The position numbers were made by a program, and so were the translations under genes. Shown here piece after piece: positions 31,943 to 40,057 of a stretch of DNA of 45,832 nt. The notes under the pieces are model-generated. The model saw only the letters and a list, made by a program, of their open reading frames with translations. It was not told where the DNA came from and ran no database searches. Every line of letters starts with the position of its first letter. The stretch's first letter is position 1. The stretch spans positions 1 to 45,832 of the forward strand of contig CBDUEV010000019.1 of the NCBI GenBank assembly GCA_965366365.1. Reading direction: 5' to 3'. Origin of the DNA: CBDUEV01 sp965366365. GTDB lineage: Bacteria; Actinomycetota; Acidimicrobiia; Spongiisociales; JAENVV01.

Positions 31943-34900
31943 GACGCTCCTCCCAGGGCTTCGACCAGGTGGCCGGGCAGTTTCGCAGGGAGCAACGAGC
32001 CCAACGAGGAGGCGAGCTCATCCCACGCGGTCCGGTCGTCGACGAGATCGTGACGGACGCCCGGACCGATCGCTCGAGCGAGTCGGTCGTACTCGGGCCG
32101 AGATTCTGAAGTCACGATAACGGTCGGAACTGCGGGCCAGCCGAGTTGCGTGAGATCGATGGGCTCGAGGGAGCGTCGGCGGTGCGGTGGGTAGGGAAAT
32201 CCGAGCAGCTCATCCCCCACCATGGCTGGGGTGACGCGACGATTCGACTCGGCGATCATCTGCCGATGCATACGCTCCAGCGCCGCAAGGTATTCGCTGC
32301 CTTCCACCACCGGATCCCACATGACGAGCCGGTCGACCTTCAATCCCCGTTCTACGGCCAGAGCCGCCAGCGTGGCGCCCAGTCGGACCCCAACCACGGA
32401 GATCGTGTCTACCCCGGAAGCCTCGCCGAGTTCGCCGGCGGCCACGCTCACGTCGCTGAGCCATCGCTCGAACGTAGCTTCGGACCGACTCCCTGAAGAA
32501 TCCCCGGTGCCGTGATAGTCGAACCTCAGCACATGGAAACCATCGGCGGCGAGCAGTCGGGCGATCCTGCGCATGGTCCAATGGGTGCGCATGTACTCCC
32601 AGCCGATCGGCGGGCAGAGAAGCACGGCTCGGTTGCGCAGCGTGCGGACTGCGGGGGACGAGTACACGCCAAAAAGGGGCTCCGCCGAGTCGCCGAAGAA
32701 ATAGGCAGTGGTCGTCACCTCGTCGGCTCTCTCCGTCGATGGTGTGTCGCTTCGCCCTTCAGATTCGATCCGTTCGCCGACTCCGGGGAGCTGGGCGGCT
32801 GCGTGCCGGAGGTTGTTGAGCAGGATCACTCGCGGACTCAGCCGGACACCGGTCTCCTCGTGGAGCTTGGAGATGAGTTGCATCGCCAGGATGGAGTGTC
32901 CTCCCAGCTCGAAGAAGTTGTCGGTGATACTGACCCGGTCGACACCCAACAACTCGCCAGCGAGACGGGCCACCAGCTCCTCGGCGTCGTTCTGTGGCGG
33001 GGCAAACTCGATCGAGGTAGCCACGTCCCCGATGGTCTCGGGCAGCGCGGAGCGGTCGAGCTTGCCGTTCGGCGTGAGCGGAAGGCTGTCGACGCGTACG
33101 AGGTGACGAGTGACCATGTAGTCGGGAAGCCGATCGCGGAGGTGTTGACGAAGATCGGTCTGGTTCGGCGGCGTCTCCTCGCCGGCCACGTAGTAGGCAA
33201 CCAGACGAAGGTCGCCAGGACGCGGCTCTCTCACCGCCACGGCTGCACGGGTCACGGCGGGATGAGCACCGAGGATGGCCTCGATTTCTCCCGGCTCGAT
33301 CCGGTAGCCGCGTATCTTCACCTGGTCGTCTGTCCGGCCGAGATACTCCATGAGCCCCGGACTTCGCCAACTGGCGACGTCACCGGTCCGGTACATGCGC
33401 TCGCCCGGCCGGGAGGGGTCGGTCACAAATCGCTCCCCCGTGAGCTCCGGTCGGTCGAGGTATCCCCGCCCCAAGCCATCACCGGCGACGTAGATCTCCC
33501 CATGGACACCGACCGGCACCGCTGACAATGAGTCGTCGAGCAGGTAGATGCGGGTGTTGTCGATAGGCCTACCGATGGGTACCGATCCCTCGGTGTCTGA
33601 CTGCGGGTCGTAGCGGTGGATCATGCACCCAACAGTCGCCTCGGTCGGTCCGTACTCGTTGAACAGGGTCATGCGGCCTTCGCTTCGCTCCCAGATCGAT
33701 CGCGCCAGAGAGGATCGCAGATCTTCGCCACCGAGGATCAGGGTCCTGATGCGGTTCGTGGCGAGATGCCGATCCTCGAGGAGCGCGAGGTGCGACGGTG
33801 TCAGCTTCACCACATCGACGCAGTCCTGTTCGAAGACATCGAATACGACGAGGTCCCGTGGGTCGTCATCTGGGTAGATCTCCACGTGGCCGCCCGAGAC
33901 GAGTGGCACGTAGATGGACGTGACCGTGAGATCGAACCCTGTGGACGTGAAGAGCGGAAAGCTGACCTTACGGTCGCCGCCGTATTGGCGCCGAGCCCAC
34001 CACACGTAGTTGATCAAGCCCCGATGGGTGACCATCACCCCTTTGGGTGATCCAGTCGAGCCGGACGTGTACATCACGTACGCCAAATCCCCGGAGCCGA
34101 CCGGGATGTCGAACTCGAACGCGTCGGCGGGCCCGCTACCTGAGAGCCCAGGATCTGACGGCCCAGTATCAGACAGCCCGGTCTCGAGAGGAAGGGTGAC
34201 GATGGTGGGTCCAGACTCGGGGAGTATCGATTGCATCGCGGAGGTGGTGAGCACCATGTCGGCTTTGCTGTCGGCGAGGAGGTAGGCGATGCGTTCTCGG
34301 GGAAGATGGCGGTCTAGCGGCACGTAGGCGGCGCCGGCCTTGAGGACGGCGAGATAGGCCGCCACCAGCTCCAGCGAACGGGGAAGGTACACCGCCACTC
34401 GCTGGGCCATGAAGCCACCTCGCTGGATGATCTGCTCGGCGAGACGGTCGCTTCCGCGATCCAGTTCTTCGTAGGTGACGGATTCGTCACCGAAGACGAG
34501 CGCTGGGGCGTCAGGCGTGGCCGCGACTTGAGCGCGGAAGGCGTCGACCACCGAAGGGTGTGGGGTCGGCCGCTGCGTGTCGTTGTAGAGCGCCAGCTCA
34601 TTCAGCTCGCTATCCGTCAGCATCCTCAGGCGGCCGATCGGAGCGTCGGGATCCGCGGCGATGGCACCGAGCAGGTTGGCGTAGTGAACCAGGAACTCCT
34701 CCGCCCGTTGGGTGTCGAAGTCACCATCGTCGAAATCGAGGCCGATATTGATCGGTTCGGCGGATTCGACGGTGATCGCAAAAGGGAAACTCGTGCGGCC
34801 ATAGCCGTCGACAGTGCGGTACCTGAGGGCGCCGCTTGGTGAGGTTCCTTCTCCTCCGAAGTTCCAATACGCGAAAAGGGTGTCGGTGAGGGTGGTTCCC

Positions 34901-36003
34901 GGCCCGAGTCCACTCCAGGCTTGGACGTCGGTCATGGCACTGTGCTCTTGCTCGAGGACGGCAGCCTGCCGGCTCTGCACGTCCGCCAGCCATTCGACAG
35001 CGGGCTGGCTCGCATCGATCTCCAGGCGAACGGCGAGCGTGTTGATGAACATCCCGACCATGGACTCGATCCCCTCCAACGAGGCTGGCCGACCGGCGGC
35101 CACGAATCCGATCACCGCGTCCGACCTGCCTGTGTAACGACCGACGACGAGGGCCAACGCTCCAACCAACACTGAGTTCAGGGTCAAGCCCCGCCGGCGG
35201 GCCAGGACCTGCAGGCTCGAGGTGAGTTCCGGAGTGAGAGCCTGAAATCGGCGGGTGAATCCGGGCCCATCGGCGCTTGGCTTTCGTGTGACCATGTTCG
35301 TGGGTTCGGCGAGCCCAGAGAGGTGCTCCTGCCAGAAGGCTTTCGTTTCGGCTGGGTCCTTCTCGTGGAGCCAGGTGATGTAATCCGAGAAGGGTCGGAC
35401 AGCCGGCAGGTCAGGAGTGCGACCCTCCTCGAGTGCCTCGTATGTCGCGAAGACCTCCCCGAGGACGTTGGAGGCCGACCACCCATCCTGCAGGAGGTGG
35501 TGCTGACTCCACAGCATCGTGTGTCGGTCGGGCGACTGGCGAAAGACAACGATTCGCATCAGGGGTGGGCGATCGAGTTCGAATCGTTGACGGCGATCTG
35601 CCGAAAAACGGGCGGTGATCGTCGCTTCCGGATCGGGGTCGGTGGCGAGATCGTGTAGCTCGATTCTCAGGGAGATTCCCTTGCACACGACCTGGACTGG
35701 CCGCCCCTCGTGCGCCCAGGAGAACACGGAGCGTAGGGCTGGGTGGCGATCGATGACCAGCGCCCATGCCGCTCGAAAACGGTCCACGTCGAGGTGCCCC
35801 TCGATTTCCAGGCGTTGCTGAACGACGTAGAGGTCGTCGGAATCCGAGGCCAAGGTGTGGAACAACATTCCTTCTTGGACCGGCGACAGCGGATACAGAT
35901 CCTCGATGCCGCCTCGTTCGCCGACATGTTCGACGACGTGCGCGCCGAGCGCGTCGAATTCGGACGCACTCATCCACTCTTGCTGTCTACCCTTGGAGGC
36001 CAC
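31939..36003 (-). CDS. NRPS module C-A-PCP fused to an alpha/beta hydrolase-like domain (1354 aa)
   Basis: The C domain (about 33-460) has HHLLQDG at 168-174. The A domain (about 490-990) has YTSGSTGSPKG, NEYGPTE and the A10 lysine in NGKLD. The carrier Ser is 1037 in FELGGHSI. The last 255 residues (about 1096-1350) are an alpha/beta hydrolase (LLCPPIGWEY, VLRFDYHGTGDSSG) resembling exosortase-associated hydrolases, but the elbow reads GVRLGA at 1205-1210, with Arg where the nucleophile should be. The A-pocket read-out is D-L-T-S-I-G-E-V-G-K, identical to that of the interrupted module. The GTG start at 36003 is backed by AGGAG five bases upstream. It is the first gene of the - strand operon, divergent from the PPTase. 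A low-complexity Gly/Pro/Ser/Asp stretch interrupts the A domain at about 609-628. Confidence 0.95.
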   Translation of the reverse strand: MASKGRQQEWMSASEFDALGAHVVEHVGERGGIEDLYPLSPVQEGMLFHTLASDSDDLYVVQQRLEIEGHLDVDRFRAAWALVIDRHPALRSVFSWAHEGRPVQVVCKGISLRIELHDLATDPDPEATITARFSADRRQRFELDRPPLMRIVVFRQSPDRHTMLWSQHHLLQDGWSASNVLGEVFATYEALEEGRTPDLPAVRPFSDYITWLHEKDPAETKAFWQEHLSGLAEPTNMVTRKPSADGPGFTRRFQALTPELTSSLQVLARRRGLTLNSVLVGALALVVGRYTGRSDAVIGFVAAGRPASLEGIESMVGMFINTLAVRLEIDASQPAVEWLADVQSRQAAVLEQEHSAMTDVQAWSGLGPGTTLTDTLFAYWNFGGEGTSPSGALRYRTVDGYGRTSFPFAITVESAEPINIGLDFDDGDFDTQRAEEFLVHYANLLGAIAADPDAPIGRLRMLTDSELNELALYNDTQRPTPHPSVVDAFRAQVAATPDAPALVFGDESVTYEELDRGSDRLAEQIIQRGGFMAQRVAVYLPRSLELVAAYLAVLKAGAAYVPLDRHLPRERIAYLLADSKADMVLTTSAMQSILPESGPTIVTLPLETGLSDTGPSDPGLSGSGPADAFEFDIPVGSGDLAYVMYTSGSTGSPKGVMVTHRGLINYVWWARRQYGGDRKVSFPLFTSTGFDLTVTSIYVPLVSGGHVEIYPDDDPRDLVVFDVFEQDCVDVVKLTPSHLALLEDRHLATNRIRTLILGGEDLRSSLARSIWERSEGRMTLFNEYGPTEATVGCMIHRYDPQSDTEGSVPIGRPIDNTRIYLLDDSLSAVPVGVHGEIYVAGDGLGRGYLDRPELTGERFVTDPSRPGERMYRTGDVASWRSPGLMEYLGRTDDQVKIRGYRIEPGEIEAILGAHPAVTRAAVAVREPRPGDLRLVAYYVAGEETPPNQTDLRQHLRDRLPDYMVTRHLVRVDSLPLTPNGKLDRSALPETIGDVATSIEFAPPQNDAEELVARLAGELLGVDRVSITDNFFELGGHSILAMQLISKLHEETGVRLSPRVILLNNLRHAAAQLPGVGERIESEGRSDTPSTERADEVTTTAYFFGDSAEPLFGVYSSPAVRTLRNRAVLLCPPIGWEYMRTHWTMRRIARLLAADGFHVLRFDYHGTGDSSGSRSEATFERWLSDVSVAAGELGEASGVDTISVVGVRLGATLAALAVERGLKVDRLVMWDPVVEGSEYLAALERMHRQMIAESNRRVTPAMVGDELLGFPYPPHRRRSLEPIDLTQLGWPAVPTVIVTSESRPEYDRLARAIGPGVRHDLVDDRTAWDELASSLGSLLPAKLPGHLVEALGGAS
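34131..34190 (+). repeat. Four imperfect 15-bp tandem repeats within an NRPS A domain
   Basis: Units start at 34131, 34146, 34161 and 34176, and each opens with GCCC. On the coding (-) strand they give a five-residue repeat (GLSDT, GPSDP, GLSGS, GPADA) forming a flexible surface loop between the A2 and A3 motifs. Replication slippage would explain the array and could make its copy number variable. Confidence 0.8.
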
Positions 36004-36198
36004 CCCAGCTCCTCGCGTTGTCTCTTCGGAAGTCCCCGGCGATCCGGATCGTCATGGTACACAGCCACCCTGAGTAGCGGTCGGGAGCCCGGAGAGGGCA
36101 TCGAAGCGAGCGAGCTGGCTGGTACGTCGGCGAAAGGGATAGAGCTGAGAGACGACGATTTCGAGCTGACCCTCCCCGCCTTCGTCTCGGTCGTCCGC

Positions 36199-36810
36199 AT
36201 GACGAAGGCGGACGGGCTACCCGGCGCCTTGCTGCCAGAAGAGGAGGCGCTTCTCCACCCCCGGGTGGCCGAATCTCGGCGTCTGCATTTCCGCCTCGGC
36301 CGAACGGCGGCGCATCGCGCCCTGGACCGCTTGGCAAAGGACTCGGGGCCGCTGCTGCGTGGCGACCATCGCCAGCCGCTCTGGCCGGCGGGTGTGGTTG
36401 GGTCGATCACCCATACGGCCGGCCAGGCGTGGGCGGCCGTCGCCCCGCGGGAGTTCTGCGGAGGCATCGGTATCGACCTCGAGTCGCAAGAGCGGTCCTT
36501 CGATGAGCTGGCCGAGTATGTCGCCTTTGATCAAGAGCTCGACTGGCTCGAGGCAGTCCCGGCCGCCGGCCGCGTTGCGGCCGTGACGGCGCTCTTCTCC
36601 GCCAAGGAGAGTATCTACAAAGCCTTTTTTCCGCGGGTGGGCGAGTTCTTCGGATTCAGTGCTGCCCGGGTCACCCCAGCGAACTCGGGGGGATTCGAAG
36701 GCCGTCTCGTCTCCGGAATCGATCCCGAGTACCCGGTCGACCGGAGCTTCCCCATCACGGTTGTTCATCAACGTGATCTGGTGCTGACTTCGGTCGTGCT
36801 GGAACCATGA
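36199..36810 (+). CDS. 4'-phosphopantetheinyl transferase, Sfp/EntD type (203 aa or slightly longer)
   Basis: Motifs are in family order: FRLGRTAAHRAL, WPAGVVGSITHTAGQAWAAV, GIGIDLE with Mg-binding Asp93/Glu95, and FSAKESIYKAFFP with Lys136-Glu137 and Lys141. It transfers the phosphopantetheine arm of CoA to carrier-domain serines. The four carrier domains in the neighbouring operon are its obvious targets. It is divergent from that operon, with about 195 bp between starts, so a shared promoter region is likely. The ATG 36199 is the first canonical start, but family members carry about 20 more residues before this point, and coding-like sequence (DDDFELTLPAFVSVV) precedes it. A CTG at 36145 with AAAGGG upstream is a candidate true start. 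Confidence 0.92.
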   Translation: MTKADGLPGALLPEEEALLHPRVAESRRLHFRLGRTAAHRALDRLAKDSGPLLRGDHRQPLWPAGVVGSITHTAGQAWAAVAPREFCGGIGIDLESQERSFDELAEYVAFDQELDWLEAVPAAGRVAAVTALFSAKESIYKAFFPRVGEFFGFSAARVTPANSGGFEGRLVSGIDPEYPVDRSFPITVVHQRDLVLTSVVLEP

Positions 36811-36953
36811 GCGCCGGCGCCGGACGGGCTCAGAGGCCGGCGAGGTCAGGACCACAATCCGGGGCCGCGGATGACACCCGCCTGGGGCCACCGAGATCGT
36901 CCGGGCCTGGCAGAGTGAAGATAGACGTGACGGCTCGGGGAGCGTGAGCCCGG

Positions 36954-37757
36954 ATGCTCAGGTTTGTGTTGTGGATCGTGGTGGCGGCGCTGGTCGTCCT
37001 CGGATCACTCTGGATTTTTCAGCGCCGGTTGATCTATCTCCCGACCCAAGGGGTCCCGCCGGTGGACGAGCAGCTCCCCGGATGGGAGGAAGTGGCCTTC
37101 GAGACGTCCGATGGCCTGAGGTTGCACGGCTGGTATTCCCCGCCTTCGGAAGACGCCCCGGTGGTCGTGGTTTTCAACGGGAACGCCGGCAACAGGGCCG
37201 GCCGGGTCGCGCTCGGCGCCGGTCTGGCGGGAGAAGGGTTCGGGGTCCTGCTGTTCGACTACCGCGGCTACGGGGACAACCCCGGCCATCCGACCGCCGC
37301 TGGACTCGCTCGCGACGCCCGGGCCGCCGTCCAATGGGTCACGCAGCGAGCAGCGGCCCACGATCTGGTGTACTTCGGCGAGTCGCTCGGGGCGGCCGTC
37401 GCCATCGAACTGGCCGTGGCCGAACCGCCGACGGCGCTGGTGCTGCGGTCCCCCTTCACTTCCCTGGCCGACATAGCCGGCGTTCACTACCCGCTTCTCC
37501 CCGTCCGAGCACTCCTCCGGGACGAGTTCCCATCGCTCGACCGTATCGGCGGATTGACGACCGCCACGCTGGTGATCGCCGGCTCGGCGGATTCGATCGT
37601 GCCGGTCGACCAGAGTCGGGCCATCTTCGCGGCGGCCCCCGAGCCGAAAGACCTGAAGATCATCGCCGGGGCAGACCACAACGACCTCGCACTGGTCGCC
37701 GGACCCGAGGTCATCGAGGCAGTTGCTCGCTTCGTCGGTGAGACCGGCTCCGGCTAG
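36954..37757 (+). CDS. Membrane-anchored alpha/beta hydrolase, BEM46/ABHD-like (267 aa)
   Basis: Residues about 3-22 form one hydrophobic helix (VLWIVVAALVVLGSLWIF), so the protein is anchored in the inner membrane. The hydrolase domain has FDYRGYGDNPG, the nucleophile elbow GESLGA with Ser144, and probable acid and base at Asp213 (SADSIVP) and His242 (ADHNDL): a complete Ser-Asp-His triad. The layout matches the small bacterial BEM46-like hydrolases, whose substrates are mostly unknown. It follows the PPTase by 143 bp on the same strand, but codes for a general cell function by resemblance, so I do not count it in the biosynthetic cluster. A perfect 12-bp palindrome (37756-37767) overlaps its stop codon. 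Confidence 0.9.
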   Translation: MLRFVLWIVVAALVVLGSLWIFQRRLIYLPTQGVPPVDEQLPGWEEVAFETSDGLRLHGWYSPPSEDAPVVVVFNGNAGNRAGRVALGAGLAGEGFGVLLFDYRGYGDNPGHPTAAGLARDARAAVQWVTQRAAAHDLVYFGESLGAAVAIELAVAEPPTALVLRSPFTSLADIAGVHYPLLPVRALLRDEFPSLDRIGGLTTATLVIAGSADSIVPVDQSRAIFAAAPEPKDLKIIAGADHNDLALVAGPEVIEAVARFVGETGSG

Positions 37758-37809
37758 CCGATCGGCTGCAAGGGGCGGAGCCCACCCACCCCCGGTTGAC
37801 GACAGGAGA

Positions 37810-38238
37810 TCACCGATCACCCTCGCCGGACTCCTGAGAGTCGAGGAACGCCTGGGCTTTTGCTGACCCCCACGCGATGTGGGCCATCCAGACATCGTCG
37901 CCGAGGTCCCTCGAGGAGGCGGGCGCCAGGTCGTACAGGTCTCCTGGAAGCGCCTCGGTGGTGACGGCGTCTCGGGCCACCGGGCTGATCCCCTGCTCGG
38001 CCAGCGCCTCGGTCGGAAACTGCATGGCCTCTTGGAACACCTCGAGCGGACCGCGCCGCTGCTCGAGAAGTGGCAGTTCGAGCTGCGCGGCCAGGTTTTC
38101 GGCCAGCCACACCTCCCCGACCGTGAGAACGGCGTCGGGCACGGTCCAGCCGCGCTCGGCCAGACGGGTTTCGGCATACGGGCGATACGCCGAGACGAAA
38201 GCCTCGAGGATGAGGAGGGGAAGCTCGGGGGAACTCAT
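37810..38238 (-). CDS. Protein of unknown function (142 aa), coupled to CvpA-CAP
   Basis: No family is recognised. It is predicted cytoplasmic and mostly helical, with no signal peptide or membrane segment. Notable segments are LILEAFVSAYRPYAETRLAE near the N-terminus and GDDVWMAHIAWGSAKAQAFL near the C-terminus. The ATG overlaps the stop of the upstream CvpA-CAP gene in an ATGA, and the AlaX gene is coupled in turn, so it is the last gene of a three-gene unit. The conserved operon position gives no clear functional hint. Confidence 0.8.
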   Translation of the reverse strand: MSSPELPLLILEAFVSAYRPYAETRLAERGWTVPDAVLTVGEVWLAENLAAQLELPLLEQRRGPLEVFQEAMQFPTEALAEQGISPVARDAVTTEALPGDLYDLAPASSRDLGDDVWMAHIAWGSAKAQAFLDSQESGEGDR

Positions 38239-39203
38239 CCGCTGAACACCTGGACGACCATGAGCCCCAAGGGTCCTCTGACGACGCCGATGCCAACCCG
38301 CCTGAACTCGGGTCGAACGATGTTCGCCCGGTGATCGGGCGAGCCCATCAGACCCTCGTGCACCAAGTCCGGGGAAGCGGCCAGCGCCAGGTTCTCCCCG
38401 GCCAGGCGGTAGGTGAGGGACTCGGCCGCCAGGCGGTTGCCGATGGTGCCCGTCTTGGGTGACACGTGCGAGAAGTAGCCGTCGAGATACATCTCGGTTG
38501 CGTGGCTCTGCCCCACCTCCGCCAGAGCGTCCGACCAGGCCAGCGGATCCTCCCCGGCGTCGACACGAGCCTTGTTGAGGAGGACGAAGATGTCTTGGGC
38601 CGCCAGAGGCGCGTCGGCGAGCTCGCTCGGCTCTGCAGGGTCGATCTGCATCTGATCACCCTCTTCGAGAATGATCTGCTTGTTGCCCACCAAGCGCTGC
38701 AGGGCCAGGACCGTCTCGAGCACCCGGTCACCGGCCAGGGCGTGGAACGCTTCCTGAGTGGGGAGCTCCGGGTTGGTGAGGGTGTCGACCAGAGCCGACT
38801 CCTCCATGGCGGTCACGGCGGAGTTCGGAAGGGGCAGGACCACGAGAATCGACAGCACCAGCGTGGCCAGGAACCAACCCCAGGCCAAAGCGAGCGCGGC
38901 GCCGAGCGCCCTGTCAGTCACCTTGAGGCCCGGCAGGTTCATGACCCTTCCCAGATAGTGCGCCCCGAACGCAGCGACAATGCCGACGCCGAGGAACACC
39001 ACCACACCACCGACCAACCTCGAAGGCCCGGCGGAGAGCCCGGTCCAGCTCATGATGAACTCCCCCATCGGTTCGGAGAGCCGGAACGAAAAGACGATGC
39101 CGAGGATCAGCCCGACGAGGTCCATCAACTCCTTGACGAACCCTCGCAACCAACCCCGCACGAAGAGGGCGGCGAAGAACAATCCCAGAACGAAATCGAT
39201 CAC
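38235..39203 (-). CDS. CvpA-family membrane protein with C-terminal CAP/SCP domain (322 aa)
   Basis: Residues about 1-125 contain four hydrophobic segments in the CvpA pattern (VIDFVLGLFFAALFVRGWLRG, then GLILGIVFSF, VGGVVVFLGVGIV and LALAWGWFLATLV). Residues about 203-320 are a YkwD-like CAP domain: NKARVDAGEDPLAW, HATEM with His235, YFSHVSP with His246, GENLA, and SPDHRANI. The CAP domain would face outside. CvpA proteins are linked to envelope homeostasis and export; CAP domains in bacteria are mostly uncharacterised. The start is GTG 39203-39201, overlapping the AlaX stop (GTGA). Confidence 0.9.
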   Translation of the reverse strand: MIDFVLGLFFAALFVRGWLRGFVKELMDLVGLILGIVFSFRLSEPMGEFIMSWTGLSAGPSRLVGGVVVFLGVGIVAAFGAHYLGRVMNLPGLKVTDRALGAALALAWGWFLATLVLSILVVLPLPNSAVTAMEESALVDTLTNPELPTQEAFHALAGDRVLETVLALQRLVGNKQIILEEGDQMQIDPAEPSELADAPLAAQDIFVLLNKARVDAGEDPLAWSDALAEVGQSHATEMYLDGYFSHVSPKTGTIGNRLAAESLTYRLAGENLALAASPDLVHEGLMGSPDHRANIVRPEFRRVGIGVVRGPLGLMVVQVFSG

Positions 39204-39910
39204 TCGACTATCTCGATCCGTATTCGTTTGTTCGCTTTGCCCTTGGATTCCGTCTTGACGACCCGGATGGCGCCAACCTCGGACGTCGACCGCACATGAG
39301 TGCCTCCGTCCGCCTGCTTGTCGAGGCCGACGATGTCGATCACCCGGATCGGATCGATGAACTCCGGAAGCAGATTCACCTTCGTGCGGATGAGATCCGG
39401 ATCGGCCATGGCTTGGGCCCGATCCATGAAGCGAACTGCGGTCTCGTGGTCGCGCTGGAGCGCCTCGTTGAGCTTCCGTTCGACCATCTCGCCGAACTCT
39501 CGGGAGATGGAATCCAACTCGAAATCCATGCGGGCCACGCCCGGTTTCATATCGCCGCCGGTCACCTTGGCGCCGAAGTCCTTGTACACGATGGCCGTGA
39601 GGGCATGGAGTGCGGTGTGGGTGCGCATGAGGAGATACCGGCGCGCCCAGTCGATTTCTGCCTCGACCGGCGCCCCCACCCTCGGAGCGGGGCCCTCGTA
39701 CTGGTGGACCGGAGTCCCTTTGAGCCGGAAGGTGTCGGTGACCGCCAGCTCCCCGAAGTCTCCCCGCAGAACGCCGATATCGCCCGGCTGGCCGCCGCCT
39801 CGCGCATAGAACACCGTGCGATCGAGCACGAGGCCTTCGGGGATCACGTCGGTGATGTGCGTCGTCACCGCCGTCTGATAAGCATCGGTTGAGGAGATCT
39901 CTTCGGTCAT
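39200..39910 (-). CDS. Alanyl-tRNA editing protein, AlaX family (236 aa)
   Basis: The protein matches the free-standing AlaRS editing domain. TVFYARGGGQPGD at about 32-44 gives the substrate-pocket motif, RTHTALHAL with HxxxH at 98-102 provides zinc ligands, and ADGGTHVRST near the C-terminus is the third ligand region, with Asp in place of the usual Cys, a form seen in some AlaX subgroups. It hydrolyses Ser- or Gly-tRNA(Ala), protecting translation in the cytoplasm. The ATG 39910-39908 was chosen because the preceding open frame shows no family sequence and a ribosome-binding site (AGGAGG) lies just upstream. It is first gene of the AlaX/CvpA-CAP/unknown unit. Confidence 0.9.
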   Translation of the reverse strand: MTEEISSTDAYQTAVTTHITDVIPEGLVLDRTVFYARGGGQPGDIGVLRGDFGELAVTDTFRLKGTPVHQYEGPAPRVGAPVEAEIDWARRYLLMRTHTALHALTAIVYKDFGAKVTGGDMKPGVARMDFELDSISREFGEMVERKLNEALQRDHETAVRFMDRAQAMADPDLIRTKVNLLPEFIDPIRVIDIVGLDKQADGGTHVRSTSEVGAIRVVKTESKGKANKRIRIEIVE

Positions 39911-40057
39911 CGGTCCTCCTGTGGGTCTCCAGGCTAGTGACGGCCCCGGACAGAACCGCCGCGCTCCGCTCGGCGGGGCCTTCCCGGGGATCGCACCTTC
40001 CCCCACCACACCAGCCCGGCAGGCTCCCGGCGCGGCGGCAACGTACACTGCCGCCCC

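Noticed and set aside
1..36810. Genomic island integrated at the left-edge tRNA
   Set aside because: The tRNA shows its 5' end toward the accessory region, while most integrations duplicate the 3' end. No integrase, direct repeat or transposase was seen in the window.
37756..37767. Palindrome AGCCGATCGGCT as terminator
   Set aside because: It overlaps the stop codon, has no loop or T tract, and is only 12 bp long.
39200..39910. AlaX judged inactive because Cys of the CGGxH motif is Asp
   Set aside because: DGGTHV occurs in recognised AlaX subgroups, and the HxxxH and GGGQPGD motifs are intact.
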